From Thermogemmatispora sp. (GTDB lineage Bacteria > Chloroflexota > Ktedonobacteria > Ktedonobacterales > Ktedonobacteraceae), in assembly GCF_019683755.1 (NCBI RefSeq), contig NZ_JADGHT010000003.1, positions 1 through 44,380 of the forward strand: DNA of 44,380 bases, given 5' to 3'. Shown piece by piece: positions 8,993 through 17,408 of the stretch. A model generated the notes under the pieces. The model worked only from the letters and a program-made list of their open reading frames with translations. It searched no databases and had not been told where the DNA came from. Each line of letters begins with the position of its first letter. Within the stretch, counting starts at the first letter, position 1. The position numbers and the translations under genes are program-made.

Positions 8993-9358
8993 CGTATTGC
9001 ACCTCCTGCGGCAAAGCGGCAGAGCCACCCTCTCCGCCCTCCTGTCTGTCTAACAGAGGCAGTATAGCCCGGGAATGCTCAAGAAACAGACAGGACTGCG
9101 TATGCTCCCTCTCAGGATTCCCTCAAAAAGAGGCTGATCTCTCCTAACTGACTGGGCGGCCAGCAATTGAAGGGCAAGACACCTGGAAGAAGGATAGCTA
9201 GAATAAGAAGCGAGGGAGGCTCAAGCCTGTGGAGTAAATGGAAGCAGCCTGGTAGCGACGATGGGTCAAGAACAAGATAACTGACCCAGCCTGACCCATC
9301 GTCGCCTGGCCAGGAAAAGAGGAAAAGTCAGAGGTCAGCGGTCTGTACTGGAAAGGCT
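8993..9358 (-). promoter_or_regulatory. kdp operon upstream region with TATACT -10
   Basis: Gene-free 366 bp between the metE-like stop and kdpE. A minus-strand TATACT at 9061-9066 (preceded by GGC) is the best -10 for the kdp operon, with no good -35. Instead a TTGAGCA element (9076-9082) sits 9 bp upstream of it, as expected for an activator-dependent promoter. The long inverted repeat at 9255-9305 is listed separately. Nothing else is recognised. Confidence 0.45.
9248..9314. repeat. 14-bp perfect inverted repeat with interrupted extension
   Basis: GCGACGATGGGTCA (9255-9268) is repeated in inverse at 9292-9305 with a 23-bp loop. CCTGG (9248-9252) and CCAGG (9310-9314) extend the stem after small bulges. 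A third copy of TGACCCA lies in the loop at 9282-9288. It follows the metE-like gene by about 50 bp, but no T-run follows on either strand, so it is either a T-less terminator or a regulatory structure. Confidence 0.6.
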
Positions 9359-10441
9359 TTAGCCCCAAACTTCACGTGCCACGCTCGCCACCAGCTCCAG
9401 CTTACGGCGCTGGTCTTCGAGCGAAAGGCGATTGCCTTCAATGGTTGAAGCAAAACCACATTGCGGGCTCAAAGCCAACCGCTCCAAGGGAATATAGCGT
9501 GTCGCTTCCTCAATGCGCCGACGCAGTTCATCGCGGCTCTCTAATTGTGGCTTCTTTGTCGTCACCAGGCCCAGCACGACAAAGCGGTCCTCCGGTATGT
9601 GGCGCAGCGGCTCGAAGCCGCCTGAACGTGCATCATCATACTCTAGCAAGAAGCGCTGGAAATGAGTTTTCTGGAAGATACGAGCAATTGGCTCGTAATC
9701 TCCGCTAGCATAGAACTTGCTCTGATTATTACCGCGGCAGATATGGAGACCGAAGGTGATGCCCGGATGGCCATCGATGATAGCATTATCCAGCTCGATG
9801 CAGCGATCAATCAACTTTTCAGGATCATTACCGCGCTGGCGGTAGCCCTCGCGAATCTGCGGATCGAGCAGGGCCGCATACTGAGGGGCATCGATCTGAA
9901 TATAGGTGCAGCCCAGACGAATCAGCTCCTCGACTTCGCGGCGCGAGATATCGACGATATCGGCGAGATAGGCATCGAGGGTAGGATAAGCCCCCTTTGA
10001 CTTCTCAGGATCGTAGTAAGCCGCCGCCTGTTGAGCGCTGATCATCGTCACTTTACCGGCATGCTTCTTGCGTGCGCGCAGATAGACCCACTCCTCGCTA
10101 CACATACTGCGGCGCCAGCGCAGGCGATCCACCACCACCGGGCGTCGCATCACCAGTTCCTCGCCGCTCTCATCACGGAAAGGGATAGCCCAGCCACCAT
10201 ACTTATCGAAGCCATCGAGTGCCTCGATGAGATGGCCGAAGAAGGCATAGCGGCGCTGCTCCCCATCGGTAATCACCTCGATACCCGCCTCTTCCTGCAA
10301 AGCAATCGCCTCATCGACAGCGCGGTCCTCGATCGCCTTAAATTCCGAGGGACTCATGGTCCCTGCCTCTAACTGCTGGCGTGCCTGGTGGAGATAAGGA
10401 GGGCGGAGTAAACTGCCAATAACTTCGCTATGGTAGACCAT
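9359..10441 (-). CDS. Cobalamin-independent methionine synthase-like protein (MetE C-terminal domain)
   Basis: A 360-residue, single-domain member of the MetE/UROD-like TIM-barrel family. Zinc and homocysteine ligands are recognisable: His233-x-Cys235 in GLHICRGNN, Glu267 in LEYDD and Cys328 in LSPQCGFAS, matching the His-Cys-Glu-Cys set of MetE. Full MetE is about 750 residues; this protein is the catalytic half only, as in archaeal and stand-alone bacterial homologues. Its methyl donor cannot be read from the sequence and might be a methylcorrinoid protein or a small methylated compound. The ATG at 10439-10441 follows AAGGAG at 8 nt; the longer upstream frame is a low-complexity extension. 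It appears to be a single-gene unit. Confidence 0.82.
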   Translation of the reverse strand: MVYHSEVIGSLLRPPYLHQARQQLEAGTMSPSEFKAIEDRAVDEAIALQEEAGIEVITDGEQRRYAFFGHLIEALDGFDKYGGWAIPFRDESGEELVMRRPVVVDRLRWRRSMCSEEWVYLRARKKHAGKVTMISAQQAAAYYDPEKSKGAYPTLDAYLADIVDISRREVEELIRLGCTYIQIDAPQYAALLDPQIREGYRQRGNDPEKLIDRCIELDNAIIDGHPGITFGLHICRGNNQSKFYASGDYEPIARIFQKTHFQRFLLEYDDARSGGFEPLRHIPEDRFVVLGLVTTKKPQLESRDELRRRIEEATRYIPLERLALSPQCGFASTIEGNRLSLEDQRRKLELVASVAREVWG

Positions 10442-10902
10442 TGCGCTTCTCCTTCTTGCACCTCTCGTTTCCTGGTCACTCTTCCCGACTGGCACGCGGT
10501 TGTGAGAGGGCGGAGGCCGTGGCCTGCTGGCAGGGGGGCCAGCCGGGAGGCGGCTCCGTCTCATCTCTCTCCAATAGCCCAACGGCGTGTCGCCCAGGCC
10601 TAGTCAACGAAAGCGAGAGGTGAACAGCTAACAATCTCCCAAGCTTGACCTGACCAGCGAGAGAACAGCCATCGCCTCAGGCTCTAACTGATGAGGCCCG
10701 ATACAAGCGAGCAAACAAGCAAGAACGGTCCAGCGCACGAGCAAGCGGGAAGTCCCTACTGAACAGGTAGCCCAGCCGGTGAAGCAAGGTGAGGCGGGTC
10801 GCCGACCCAGCCAGCCGCAAAAGCTGCGCAGGGGCTAATCACCTGCTGGCAGAGAATCGAGCAAGAGCAAGACGCTCTACCTGTCTGGTCTTACCGCATC
10901 TC
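10442..10902. other. Intergenic region, nothing recognised
   Basis: 461 bp between the metE-like gene and the end of the dioxygenase gene. It contains short GC-rich inverted repeats such as GCTGGC/GCCAGC near 10522-10543. There is no convincing promoter, RNA or open reading frame with protein-like composition. The metE-like promoter must lie here but I cannot place it. Confidence 0.5.
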
Positions 10903-11916
10903 TCAAAGAGGATCAAAAACGGGAGCTGGCGTTTGCCCCCCCTGGCTGGTCTGGACTGACTCAATGACCGGGGTCCCATAGGTCTTGAAGCTCTCTGGCA
11001 GAGCGCCGCCCCAATAGACGCCGCGTCCGCGCTGCTCGCGGCGCCAGACAATCGGCTCCCAATCAGGAGCAAAAGCAAGATAGCCGCCCGAGTAGACTTC
11101 GACGCGATTGCCCCCTGGCTCATACAGATAAAGGAAGAAAGCCTGAGAGACATTGTGGCGTGCTGGTCCTGCCTCAATAAAGATATCGTGCTCCGATAGA
11201 ATATCGGCAGCGCGCAGCACCTCCTCGCGGCTATCAAGCCAGTAAGCGATATGGTGCAGACGTCCATGAGCGCCGCTGAAATCGCGCATATAAGCAATAT
11301 CGTGAGTCAGCGGCGTAACACTGAGCCAGGCCCCTTCCTCAATACCGTTCTCCTCTGGTTGGAGCAGCTCGCGCAGGCGAAACCCGAGCTGTTCCTGTAA
11401 GAACAGGCGATTGGGCGTGATATCGTGGCACATCAAGTTGACATGATCGATGCGCTTCACACCCACGCCGTGGCCAGTAAACTTCTGAGGTTGGTTGTAG
11501 AGGCGCGAACGTAGCTCTGCCGAGGCCAAATATTTTTGGGCCTCGTAGTACAATTCCATCAGATGGCCATCGGGGTCAGTAAAGCGAAAGGCTCGTCCGT
11601 GGCCGATATCGCCTTCGATCCAGCCCTGACCATAGCCCTGGGAGGACAGCGCTTGTGCACGTCGCTCTAGCGCCTGGGGACTCACCGTGCGCCAACCGAC
11701 ATGCCCGAGGCCGGCGTGAGGGGCTTCAGTCAGCTTAAGAGTACAATGCTCGTAATCGCCATAAGCGCGGAGGTAGACCGACTGGCCCTGACGATCGGTC
11801 ACCGTCATACCAAGCACTTCAGTGAAAAACCAGAGGCTCTCGGCGGGTCGTGGAGTAAGCAGCTCGACATGGCCCAGGTGGGCAACATCCCTGATTGGCT
11901 CCTGAAGGTCCGTCAT
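10903..11916 (-). CDS. Catechol 2,3-dioxygenase-type extradiol dioxygenase
   Basis: A two-module vicinal-oxygen-chelate protein of 337 residues, close in layout to XylE. The Fe(II) ligands align as His158 (RIDHVNLM), His222 (LHHIAYWLD) and Glu273 (GGNRVEVYSGG), with the nearby GPARHN segment that follows in XylE-type enzymes. Such enzymes open the ring of catechols next to the hydroxyls in the cytoplasm. The N-terminal module (about 12-130) has lost ligands, as usual. The ATG at 11914-11916 has GAGGAG at 8 nt. It follows the carboxymuconolactone decarboxylase-like gene by 141 bp. The actual substrate is not known. Confidence 0.85.
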   Translation of the reverse strand: MTDLQEPIRDVAHLGHVELLTPRPAESLWFFTEVLGMTVTDRQGQSVYLRAYGDYEHCTLKLTEAPHAGLGHVGWRTVSPQALERRAQALSSQGYGQGWIEGDIGHGRAFRFTDPDGHLMELYYEAQKYLASAELRSRLYNQPQKFTGHGVGVKRIDHVNLMCHDITPNRLFLQEQLGFRLRELLQPEENGIEEGAWLSVTPLTHDIAYMRDFSGAHGRLHHIAYWLDSREEVLRAADILSEHDIFIEAGPARHNVSQAFFLYLYEPGGNRVEVYSGGYLAFAPDWEPIVWRREQRGRGVYWGGALPESFKTYGTPVIESVQTSQGGQTPAPVFDPL

Positions 11917-12057
11917 GGGGCCATCTCCTCTCTTGGTTGCGGCCTTGCAGCACGACGAAGAACAAAGCCTGGCCTTGCCGGTCTGGCCAAGCCCTATTGA
12001 GATCAGGGGCGGAGACGCCTGTCCGGCAAAGCTGCTATACTGCTCCTCTGTCTCGTG

Positions 12058-12504
12058 TTAACGTGGTTCTGACTCCTGTGAACCCTGCTGGCCTTCAGCG
12101 GCGGCCAGCTCCTGCAGAATCTGAGCGCCGAGGTTGCCAGCAGGCAACCCGCGGAAAAGAAAAGCTAAATTGACCACGGCGTTGAGTTCTTCCCAGGTGG
12201 CACCGACGCGCCGGGCGGCACGTGCGTGGAGGTGAGCCGCGTCAGAGAGCAGCACCAGCAGCATGCCAAACAGCATCAACTGGGCTGTCTTCGTATCAAA
12301 GCATGAGGGATACATAGCGCGCCGGCGAATCTCTTCCTGGAGCAGAAGGAAATCGGGATCGAGGCGGGCAAGCAAATCGGTTCGGGCCTGAACACGGGGG
12401 GGAACAAAGCCAATCAGCTCAGCGTAGCGCTGGCGCAGCTCCGCTAGCTGCTCCTGGCTCAGCTTCAGCTCTGGAAACGGATCTCCCCCTTGAGCATGGC
12501 TCAT
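12058..12504 (-). CDS. Carboxymuconolactone decarboxylase family protein
   Basis: A 148-residue all-helical protein. The middle part (about residues 65-120: LDTKTAQLMLFG-like stretch, then SDAAHLHARAARRVGATWEELNAVV) fits the CMD/AhpD fold, in which a His in the HxHA segment and a following GATxEEL turn are conserved. The AhpD CxxC pair is absent, so a peroxidase-adaptor role is unlikely. The ATG at 12502-12504 has AAGGAG about 13 nt upstream; the longer frame to 12750 would cross a promoter. With the ring-cleaving dioxygenase downstream it suggests a small aromatic-compound pathway, but this is context only. Confidence 0.72.
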   Translation of the reverse strand: MSHAQGGDPFPELKLSQEQLAELRQRYAELIGFVPPRVQARTDLLARLDPDFLLLQEEIRRRAMYPSCFDTKTAQLMLFGMLLVLLSDAAHLHARAARRVGATWEELNAVVNLAFLFRGLPAGNLGAQILQELAAAEGQQGSQESEPR

Positions 12505-12885
12505 ACGCGCGTCTCTTCTCCTTGCCCTTCGGTGGGCTGACTGAAATACAGGGCCTACACACAGGCAAGCGCTGTTCGTATACATAATACCATAATCACC
12601 GGGAAGTCTGTAGCAGAAAGGGGCTATTGCCGAACAGCCCTCTGGCCGGCGCAGGCGGGTCGGTCGGAGAATCACCTCCACGCAAGCCTCCTGAGCAAGC
12701 AGCACAGCGACCACTGAAACCAAGGGTGGGGGACCAGACGTATCGATCACAGAGCACTCTGGCCTACTCTACCGAGAGCGAGCCGGTCGATTGGAAAGCA
12801 ACGAGCGTTGCGCGGAGACAAGCCGGCAAGCTGTAGTGAGGCAGCTCTGCCGGCTGGGTTATGGTCTGGAGGGAGGAATGAGAGC
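12505..12885. promoter_or_regulatory. Divergent promoter region for the CMD and KaiC-like genes
   Basis: 381 bp between divergent genes. Toward the CMD gene an extended -10 TGGTATTAT reads on the minus strand (TATTAT at 12584-12589). Toward the KaiC-like gene TTGCGC (12808-12813) and TGTAGT, 18 bp later, are a weak candidate; the latter falls in the hairpin listed separately. Nothing else is recognised. Confidence 0.4.
12821..12855 (+). promoter_or_regulatory. Inverted repeat just upstream of the KaiC-like gene
   Basis: AGCCGGCA (12821-12828) plus AGCTG (12829-12833) pair with CAGCT (12842-12846) and TGCCGGCT (12848-12855). This gives 13 bp with one bulged C and an 8-nt loop. It ends 30 nt before the ATG and only about 15 nt before the GGAGG site, so it could be an mRNA structure affecting translation or an operator for the helix-turn-helix partner encoded downstream. 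Confidence 0.5.
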
Positions 12886-13782
12886 ATGGAAACGCAAGCT
12901 GAAAGCGGGCAGCGCAAGGTAATCAAAGAAAGTCTTGGCACTCTGGCCCACTTTAGCCAGGAGACGCCCATCATCAGCGGTGTGCCCTCGGGCGTCGAAG
13001 GACTAGACGACCTCTTCTTTCTGCTCACACGCGACGAGCAGGGGCAGGTGATCGTCAAGCCTCTGGGAGGCTACCCACTGGGCAGCGTCCTCCAGATTAC
13101 TGGGGTACCTGATAGTGGCAAGAGCTTGATGGCTGAACAGTTTGTCCTCAAGCAGGCGGCAATGGGATACAACTGCTGCTTTGTCACTGTCGAACAGCCC
13201 GCTCCTTTCCTGATCGCTGGGCTGCGTCAGCGGGCGCTGGCTCTAGCTGTAGACGAGCACCTGATTGAAGAGCGCATTATCATTATCGATGCTGCCAGCC
13301 ATGCTGCTCTGCGTGAAGACCTGACCGCCCTGGGGGATACCCTGGCTTATGCCATCAAACAGTACCGCTGTCGCTCCGTCGTAATCGATTCCGTGACCGG
13401 CCTTTATGAGTCGCGAGAGATGCAAGCCAGACAGATCGTGCGCTTCCTCTATCATTTCCTCAAGAAGTGGCGTCAGACGGCCCTCCTCATTTCCCAGAAA
13501 AGGAGCGGACACGAGGACATCAGCGCTGAAGCGGCAGGAGGGTACGCTGTTGGGCACATTGTCGATGGGACCATTGTCCTTTTCAAGCGAGAGATTATGA
13601 GTCCCTATGACGAGCGCTGGTATCGTCTGCCCTTTGGCAGTGTCATCCGGCTTTTCCGCATCGATGGCTGTCGCTTAGCTGGCCATGACACACGTGTCCA
13701 CATAGTGACCATCAGCGAAGCCGGTCTGATCAAGATAGGACCCGCGGTGACCCAGGCGAAAGGAGGGGAAGAGAAAGCATGA
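12886..13782 (+). CDS. KaiC-like RecA-superfamily ATPase (AF_0795-like)
   Basis: A 298-residue single-domain KaiC homologue. Walker A is GVPDSGKS (73-80), the catalytic strand reads VTVEQ with Glu103-Gln104, and Walker B is SVVIDS (164-169). Circadian KaiC has two such domains and a Glu-Glu pair. This single-domain form with a PSGVEGLDDLF opening and a HTH-containing partner resembles the thermophile/archaeal AF_0795 family (TIGR03878, from memory). Such proteins are thought to be signalling or regulatory ATPases; no target is known. The ATG at 12886 follows GGAGGGAGG. Its stop overlaps the next start as ATGA, so the two are co-translated. Transfer from archaea is possible. Confidence 0.8.
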   Translation: METQAESGQRKVIKESLGTLAHFSQETPIISGVPSGVEGLDDLFFLLTRDEQGQVIVKPLGGYPLGSVLQITGVPDSGKSLMAEQFVLKQAAMGYNCCFVTVEQPAPFLIAGLRQRALALAVDEHLIEERIIIIDAASHAALREDLTALGDTLAYAIKQYRCRSVVIDSVTGLYESREMQARQIVRFLYHFLKKWRQTALLISQKRSGHEDISAEAAGGYAVGHIVDGTIVLFKREIMSPYDERWYRLPFGSVIRLFRIDGCRLAGHDTRVHIVTISEAGLIKIGPAVTQAKGGEEKA

Positions 13783-14435
13783 CTGTGCTAGGCCAACTGC
13801 CTATAGAGCGAGAAAAAGAACTTGACCACAAAGCGCTGCGCGTCTTCTTAAAGGCGCTCGATATTGCGGGTGGTCCACGCAAGCTCTTCGAATATCGGCA
13901 TCTCACCTGGCTTCCCTCGCTCATGGAAGCTGCCTACGTCATCGTTCTCAGCCGTGACCGACTCAGGCTCCAAAGCGAGATTGCCAGGGAACTAGGACTA
14001 ACCCCAGCCACCGTCAGGAACATCCTGGGAGCCGACGAACACAGAGTACTGGAGCATCTGCGCGCAGAGCGTGCGGGCCAAAACCAAGCTGAGGAGCCGG
14101 TCAAGACCCACATTGCCGGTGGCCTGGCCAAATTGGCCTACGAGGAGATCGCTGCTGGCCATGAGAATATCGCCTTCCTCGTCGGCATCTTACGGGACTA
14201 TCTTGGCGACAATGTTCACTGCTCCTGGCCGCTAGAGATACTCAGCCGCCTTCAAGAGGTCGAATTTCCTGCAGAGAAAGAGATGCTCACAGAGCGCCTT
14301 GGCGATCTCCACATCGATGGCCAGCCGGTCAGAGAGCTGCTGGAACACCTGTCGTTTCCTCTCTCCTCGCCAGCCACCTTACTACGTGAACTTGCGCAAC
14401 AGAAGCAACAGCAGCAATCTACTAAGACCTCCTAG
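13779..14435 (+). CDS. KaiC-adjacent regulatory protein with HTH
   Basis: A 218-residue protein. A helix-turn-helix is clear at about 62-84 (LQSEIARELGLTPATVRNIL), following a hydrophobic helix AAYVIVLSRD. The rest is helical with no enzyme motif and a Gln-rich tail. The domain and its position match the 'near KaiC' regulatory domain (TIGR03879, from memory), which is defined by being encoded beside KaiC-like ATPases. It probably binds DNA and acts with the upstream ATPase; its targets are unknown. It overlaps the upstream gene by 4 nt (ATGA). Confidence 0.75.
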   Translation: MTVLGQLPIEREKELDHKALRVFLKALDIAGGPRKLFEYRHLTWLPSLMEAAYVIVLSRDRLRLQSEIARELGLTPATVRNILGADEHRVLEHLRAERAGQNQAEEPVKTHIAGGLAKLAYEEIAAGHENIAFLVGILRDYLGDNVHCSWPLEILSRLQEVEFPAEKEMLTERLGDLHIDGQPVRELLEHLSFPLSSPATLLRELAQQKQQQQSTKTS

Positions 14436-14439
14436 CCTT

Positions 14440-14472
14440 CCCCCTGGCTCGCCTCCCTGCGAGCCAGGGGGG
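14440..14472. terminator. Strong hairpin between convergent genes
   Basis: CCCCCTGGCTCGC (14440-14452) pairs with GCGAGCCAGGGGG (14459-14471) around a 6-nt loop: 13 uninterrupted base pairs. It starts 5 bp after the HTH gene stop and lies between convergent genes. There is no T-run, so it is a GC-rich terminator or mRNA-end stabiliser. Confidence 0.65.
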
Positions 14473-14566
14473 CACAACGCTCACCGTCTCTCATCGTGTC
14501 TCTCCCCTGCTGCCTGTGCGCAGGAGGGAAGAAGAGCCGAAGCTTCCCCCTCTGGCTGAGCAAGCT

Positions 14567-16168
14567 TCAAGGCGTGTCCCACTCACGACCATCGCGCCGT
14601 ATCAGCTCCTCCGCTTCGGGAGGCCCCCAGGTACCGGCGGCGTAAGGACGCACACTATCTGCAGGCATCTGCTGCCAGGCTGTCGTAATCGAGTCGATAA
14701 GACGCCAGGCTGTCTCAATTTCATCACGGCGGATAAAGAGCGTTGAGTCACCAAGCATACAGTCGGCAATCAAGCGCTCATAGGCATCAGGCGGCTCCAT
14801 GCGGAAGGCCGTCGCGTAAGAGAAAGTCATATCCACCGATTTAAGCCGCTGGGCGGCGCCGGGGACCTTCGCGCCGAACTTCAAGGTGATTCCCTCTTCT
14901 GGCTGGATGTGCACCGTTAGGCGGTTAGGGACCAGCTCGCGGGCCTCACTTGGCTTGTAGAGCAGATGAGGCACACGCTTAAACTGAATAGTGACCTCAG
15001 TGCTGCGTTTCGGCAAACGTTTCCCCGTACGGATATAGAATGGCACATCGGCCCAGCGCCAGTTTTCAATAAAGAGCTTGAGCGCCACAAAAGTTTCTGT
15101 TGATGAATCGGCTGGAATGCCTGCCTCCTCGCGATAGCCAGGGACCTCCTGGCCGTTGATTGTTCCACGCATGTACTGCCCACGCACTACCTGTCGCGCC
15201 ACCTCCTCGGGAGTGAGAGGAGGAATAGCACGCAGTAGCTTCACTTTCTCATCGCGGATAGCGTCGGCCTCGAAAGCTACGGGGGGTTCCATTGCCGTCA
15301 AGCAAAGCACCTGCAGGATATGGTTTTGGACCATATCGCGAATGGCTCCAGCCTCATCATAGTATTCGGCTCGCCCTCCGATGCCGATCTCCTCCGCGAC
15401 CAGGATCTGCACGTGATCGATATATTTCTGGTTCCAGAGCGGCTCAAAAATACCGTTAGAAAAGCGCATAGCCAGGATATTCTGTACAGTCTCTTTCCCA
15501 AGGTAATGATCGATACGGTAGATCTGATCCTCATGCAGTACGCGAGCAATCTCGCGATTGAGCTTCTGAGCGGAATGGAGGTCACGACCGAAGGGCTTCT
15601 CGATGATCACGCGGCTCCAAGGACCACGATGGTTGAGGCGATGACCGCCGTGGGGACGGTGAATCAGGCCGTTTTCGCCAAGCTGATGCACCACGGGGGC
15701 ATACAGATCGGGGGGAATGGCCAGATAGAAGATGCGGTTTCCGCGTGTCTGATACTGCTCATCCAGGTGCGCTAGAAGCTGAGCAAGCTGCTGGTAGCCT
15801 GCGGACTCATTCAAATCTGCCTGGCAATAAAAGGTAGATTGGGCAAAGGCTTGTCTGGCCTCTTCATCTAAGCCCAGCTCGGGCGGGCTATTCTCTGCGA
15901 GCGTCTCTACAACGAATTGGCGCCATTGCTCTTGAGAGAAAGGTCGGCGCGCAAAAGCCACGACCACGAAGCTTTCTGGCTGTGGATGAGCATGCATCAG
16001 ATGGGCTAGTGTTGGGAGGAGCTTACGCCGAGTGAGATCGCCCGTGGCCCCGAAAATAACAACAATACAAGGCTCCGGGTGAATGCCATCCTGCCAGATA
16101 ACATGAGGCTGACGTGAAGATTGAGCCTGTTGTAATTGGGAATAGTGGCTGTAGTCAGCATTTGCCAT
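14567..16168 (-). CDS. zwf: Glucose-6-phosphate 1-dehydrogenase
   Basis: Oxidises glucose 6-phosphate to 6-phosphogluconolactone with NADP+ or NAD+, the entry step of the oxidative pentose phosphate pathway. The nucleotide-binding motif GATGDLTRRKLLP is at 40-52 and the active-site signature RIDHYLGKE at 218-226. EKPFGRD (190-196), SNGIFEPLWN and IRTGKRLPKRSTEV are also family landmarks. The protein has 533 residues, slightly longer than E. coli Zwf (491), mostly at the N-terminus. The ATG at 16166-16168 has AGGAG at 8-9 nt; a TTG sits one codon upstream. It is a single gene; no gnd or pgl is adjacent. Confidence 0.97.
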   Translation of the reverse strand: MANADYSHYSQLQQAQSSRQPHVIWQDGIHPEPCIVVIFGATGDLTRRKLLPTLAHLMHAHPQPESFVVVAFARRPFSQEQWRQFVVETLAENSPPELGLDEEARQAFAQSTFYCQADLNESAGYQQLAQLLAHLDEQYQTRGNRIFYLAIPPDLYAPVVHQLGENGLIHRPHGGHRLNHRGPWSRVIIEKPFGRDLHSAQKLNREIARVLHEDQIYRIDHYLGKETVQNILAMRFSNGIFEPLWNQKYIDHVQILVAEEIGIGGRAEYYDEAGAIRDMVQNHILQVLCLTAMEPPVAFEADAIRDEKVKLLRAIPPLTPEEVARQVVRGQYMRGTINGQEVPGYREEAGIPADSSTETFVALKLFIENWRWADVPFYIRTGKRLPKRSTEVTIQFKRVPHLLYKPSEARELVPNRLTVHIQPEEGITLKFGAKVPGAAQRLKSVDMTFSYATAFRMEPPDAYERLIADCMLGDSTLFIRRDEIETAWRLIDSITTAWQQMPADSVRPYAAGTWGPPEAEELIRRDGREWDTP

Positions 16169-16750
16169 CAATGTCTCTCCTGCTTCCTCGAGACCCGAGC
16201 CAGTCTTTGGGCATCAGCGCAGCTATTTTGCCTGCAGATCAGACGCAAGGCCGGCCAGAGGTCTCTATCTACTAGCTAGACTGTTCCTCCCCCGGATAAT
16301 TGTAGCAAAGGGAAAAGCCTCCCACCATTTGGACAGTAAGCATGCAGTCTATTATGAATAACGACTGAAAGACTCGTTGCTGAGACAAGGGCTGGCAAGA
16401 GGCTCCATTATGTGAGGAGAATGGACAATGAGAGGAGGCTGCCAGGACCAGAGAGACCAGGCAGCGGAGGAGAAAGAGCGAGCGTGGTAGGTGGACAGAC
16501 AACGAACCTGCAGTCCTACCCGAGCCTGGTCCCAGGATAAAGCACTCCTGGAGAGGTGAGGAAGCCTCACAGGGCTGGTGGAGACTACTGGAGAGGCCGC
16601 TACCGGCCCTTGCCATGGCCACTGAGCGACAGGGGGCATGATCACCGGTATCCAGACAGTCCCAGTGCGAGGGGCAGGCGCAGGCGGACAAAGGAAGCGG
16701 CAGCGGCCCAAAGTAATGGGAGCGTGGAGAAGATCAGCAGCCGACCTCTG
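16169..16750. other. Intergenic region upstream of zwf
   Basis: 582 bp without a credible gene. Open frames here have Ser/Pro/Cys-rich compositions unlike proteins. A TACAAT near 16300-16305 on the minus strand could be the zwf -10 but lacks a matching -35. No RNA gene or repeat family is recognised. Confidence 0.45.
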
Positions 16751-17200
16751 TCACACTTCGATCTGGAGGGCCTCCAGTACAGCGCGCCGACTCTCTTCGC
16801 ACGAAGGCACCGAGCTGCGCAAGTAGAGCGAGTGGCGAGCAATCGCGGCCTTCGCTGCCTGACGCAGCGTGATCTGATAACCATGTGTGCGATTGAGGGT
16901 CTGGGTAATGCTCTCAAAGTCTTCCAGCTCCTCCGGACTTCCTTCGGCGCGGCAACACAGGGCATAGAGAGCCATATCGGCGTAGTGGATCACCCACCAG
17001 CGCCGTCGCTGCTCCCGCGTTGAACGCTGTGCCTCAGCGAAGGCAGCGTATGATTGCCGGTAGCACTTGCGGAGCATAGCGGCAGTCCAATAGCAGGGAG
17101 GCTCGCGGAGAGCACTGGCCAGCCTGCTAGCTAAGTCGCAGACTTCGTTAATGATTTCGTCCTGTTCGGTGGCCCGTTCCAATTGTAACTGCTGTGGCAT
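16751..17200 (-). CDS. Hypothetical protein
   Basis: A 149-residue soluble, mostly helical protein that I do not recognise. It is rich in Arg, Glu and Ala, has no signal peptide or membrane segment, and contains a Trp/Tyr/Cys-rich core (RRRWWVIHYADMALYALCC, about 66-84). The ATG at 17198-17200 is preceded by AAAGGGGAAGG. It has a candidate promoter about 130 bp upstream and appears to be a single-gene unit. The codon composition is like that of neighbouring genes, supporting it as real. Confidence 0.65.
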   Translation of the reverse strand: MPQQLQLERATEQDEIINEVCDLASRLASALREPPCYWTAAMLRKCYRQSYAAFAEAQRSTREQRRRWWVIHYADMALYALCCRAEGSPEELEDFESITQTLNRTHGYQITLRQAAKAAIARHSLYLRSSVPSCEESRRAVLEALQIEV

Positions 17201-17328
17201 AACCTTCCCCTTTCCGTTCCTTCCTTGCCACGAACGGGGGAACGACTTCAGAAGAGGGAGCTAGACCTCTCCCCTTGTATAGGGTACATGAAGGACAAAA
17301 AAATGTCTAGGGCAATTCAGTTTAGATT

Positions 17329-17356
17329 GTTATACAAGATATATGGAAAAGATCAA
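17329..17356 (-). promoter_or_regulatory. Candidate promoter of the 149-residue hypothetical gene
   Basis: Within an unusually AT-rich stretch (about 17280-17400), minus-strand TTGATC (17351-17356) is 16 bp from TATAAC (17329-17334). It would give a leader of about 120 nt for the gene starting at 17200. Confidence 0.4.
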
Positions 17357-17408
17357 ATCGAGAGAAAGTGAATCTTGCTATAACTGCACAATGAATAGCT
17401 AGAGTATA

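Noticed and set aside
12031-12043. A plus-strand TGCTATACT after the CMD gene as an antisense promoter
   Set aside because: No -35 and no plus-strand gene downstream; it would only run antisense into the CMD gene. Kept as coincidence.
16272-16691. A 139-codon minus-strand frame upstream of zwf
   Set aside because: Cys/Ser/Pro-rich composition, no ribosome site, no family resemblance.
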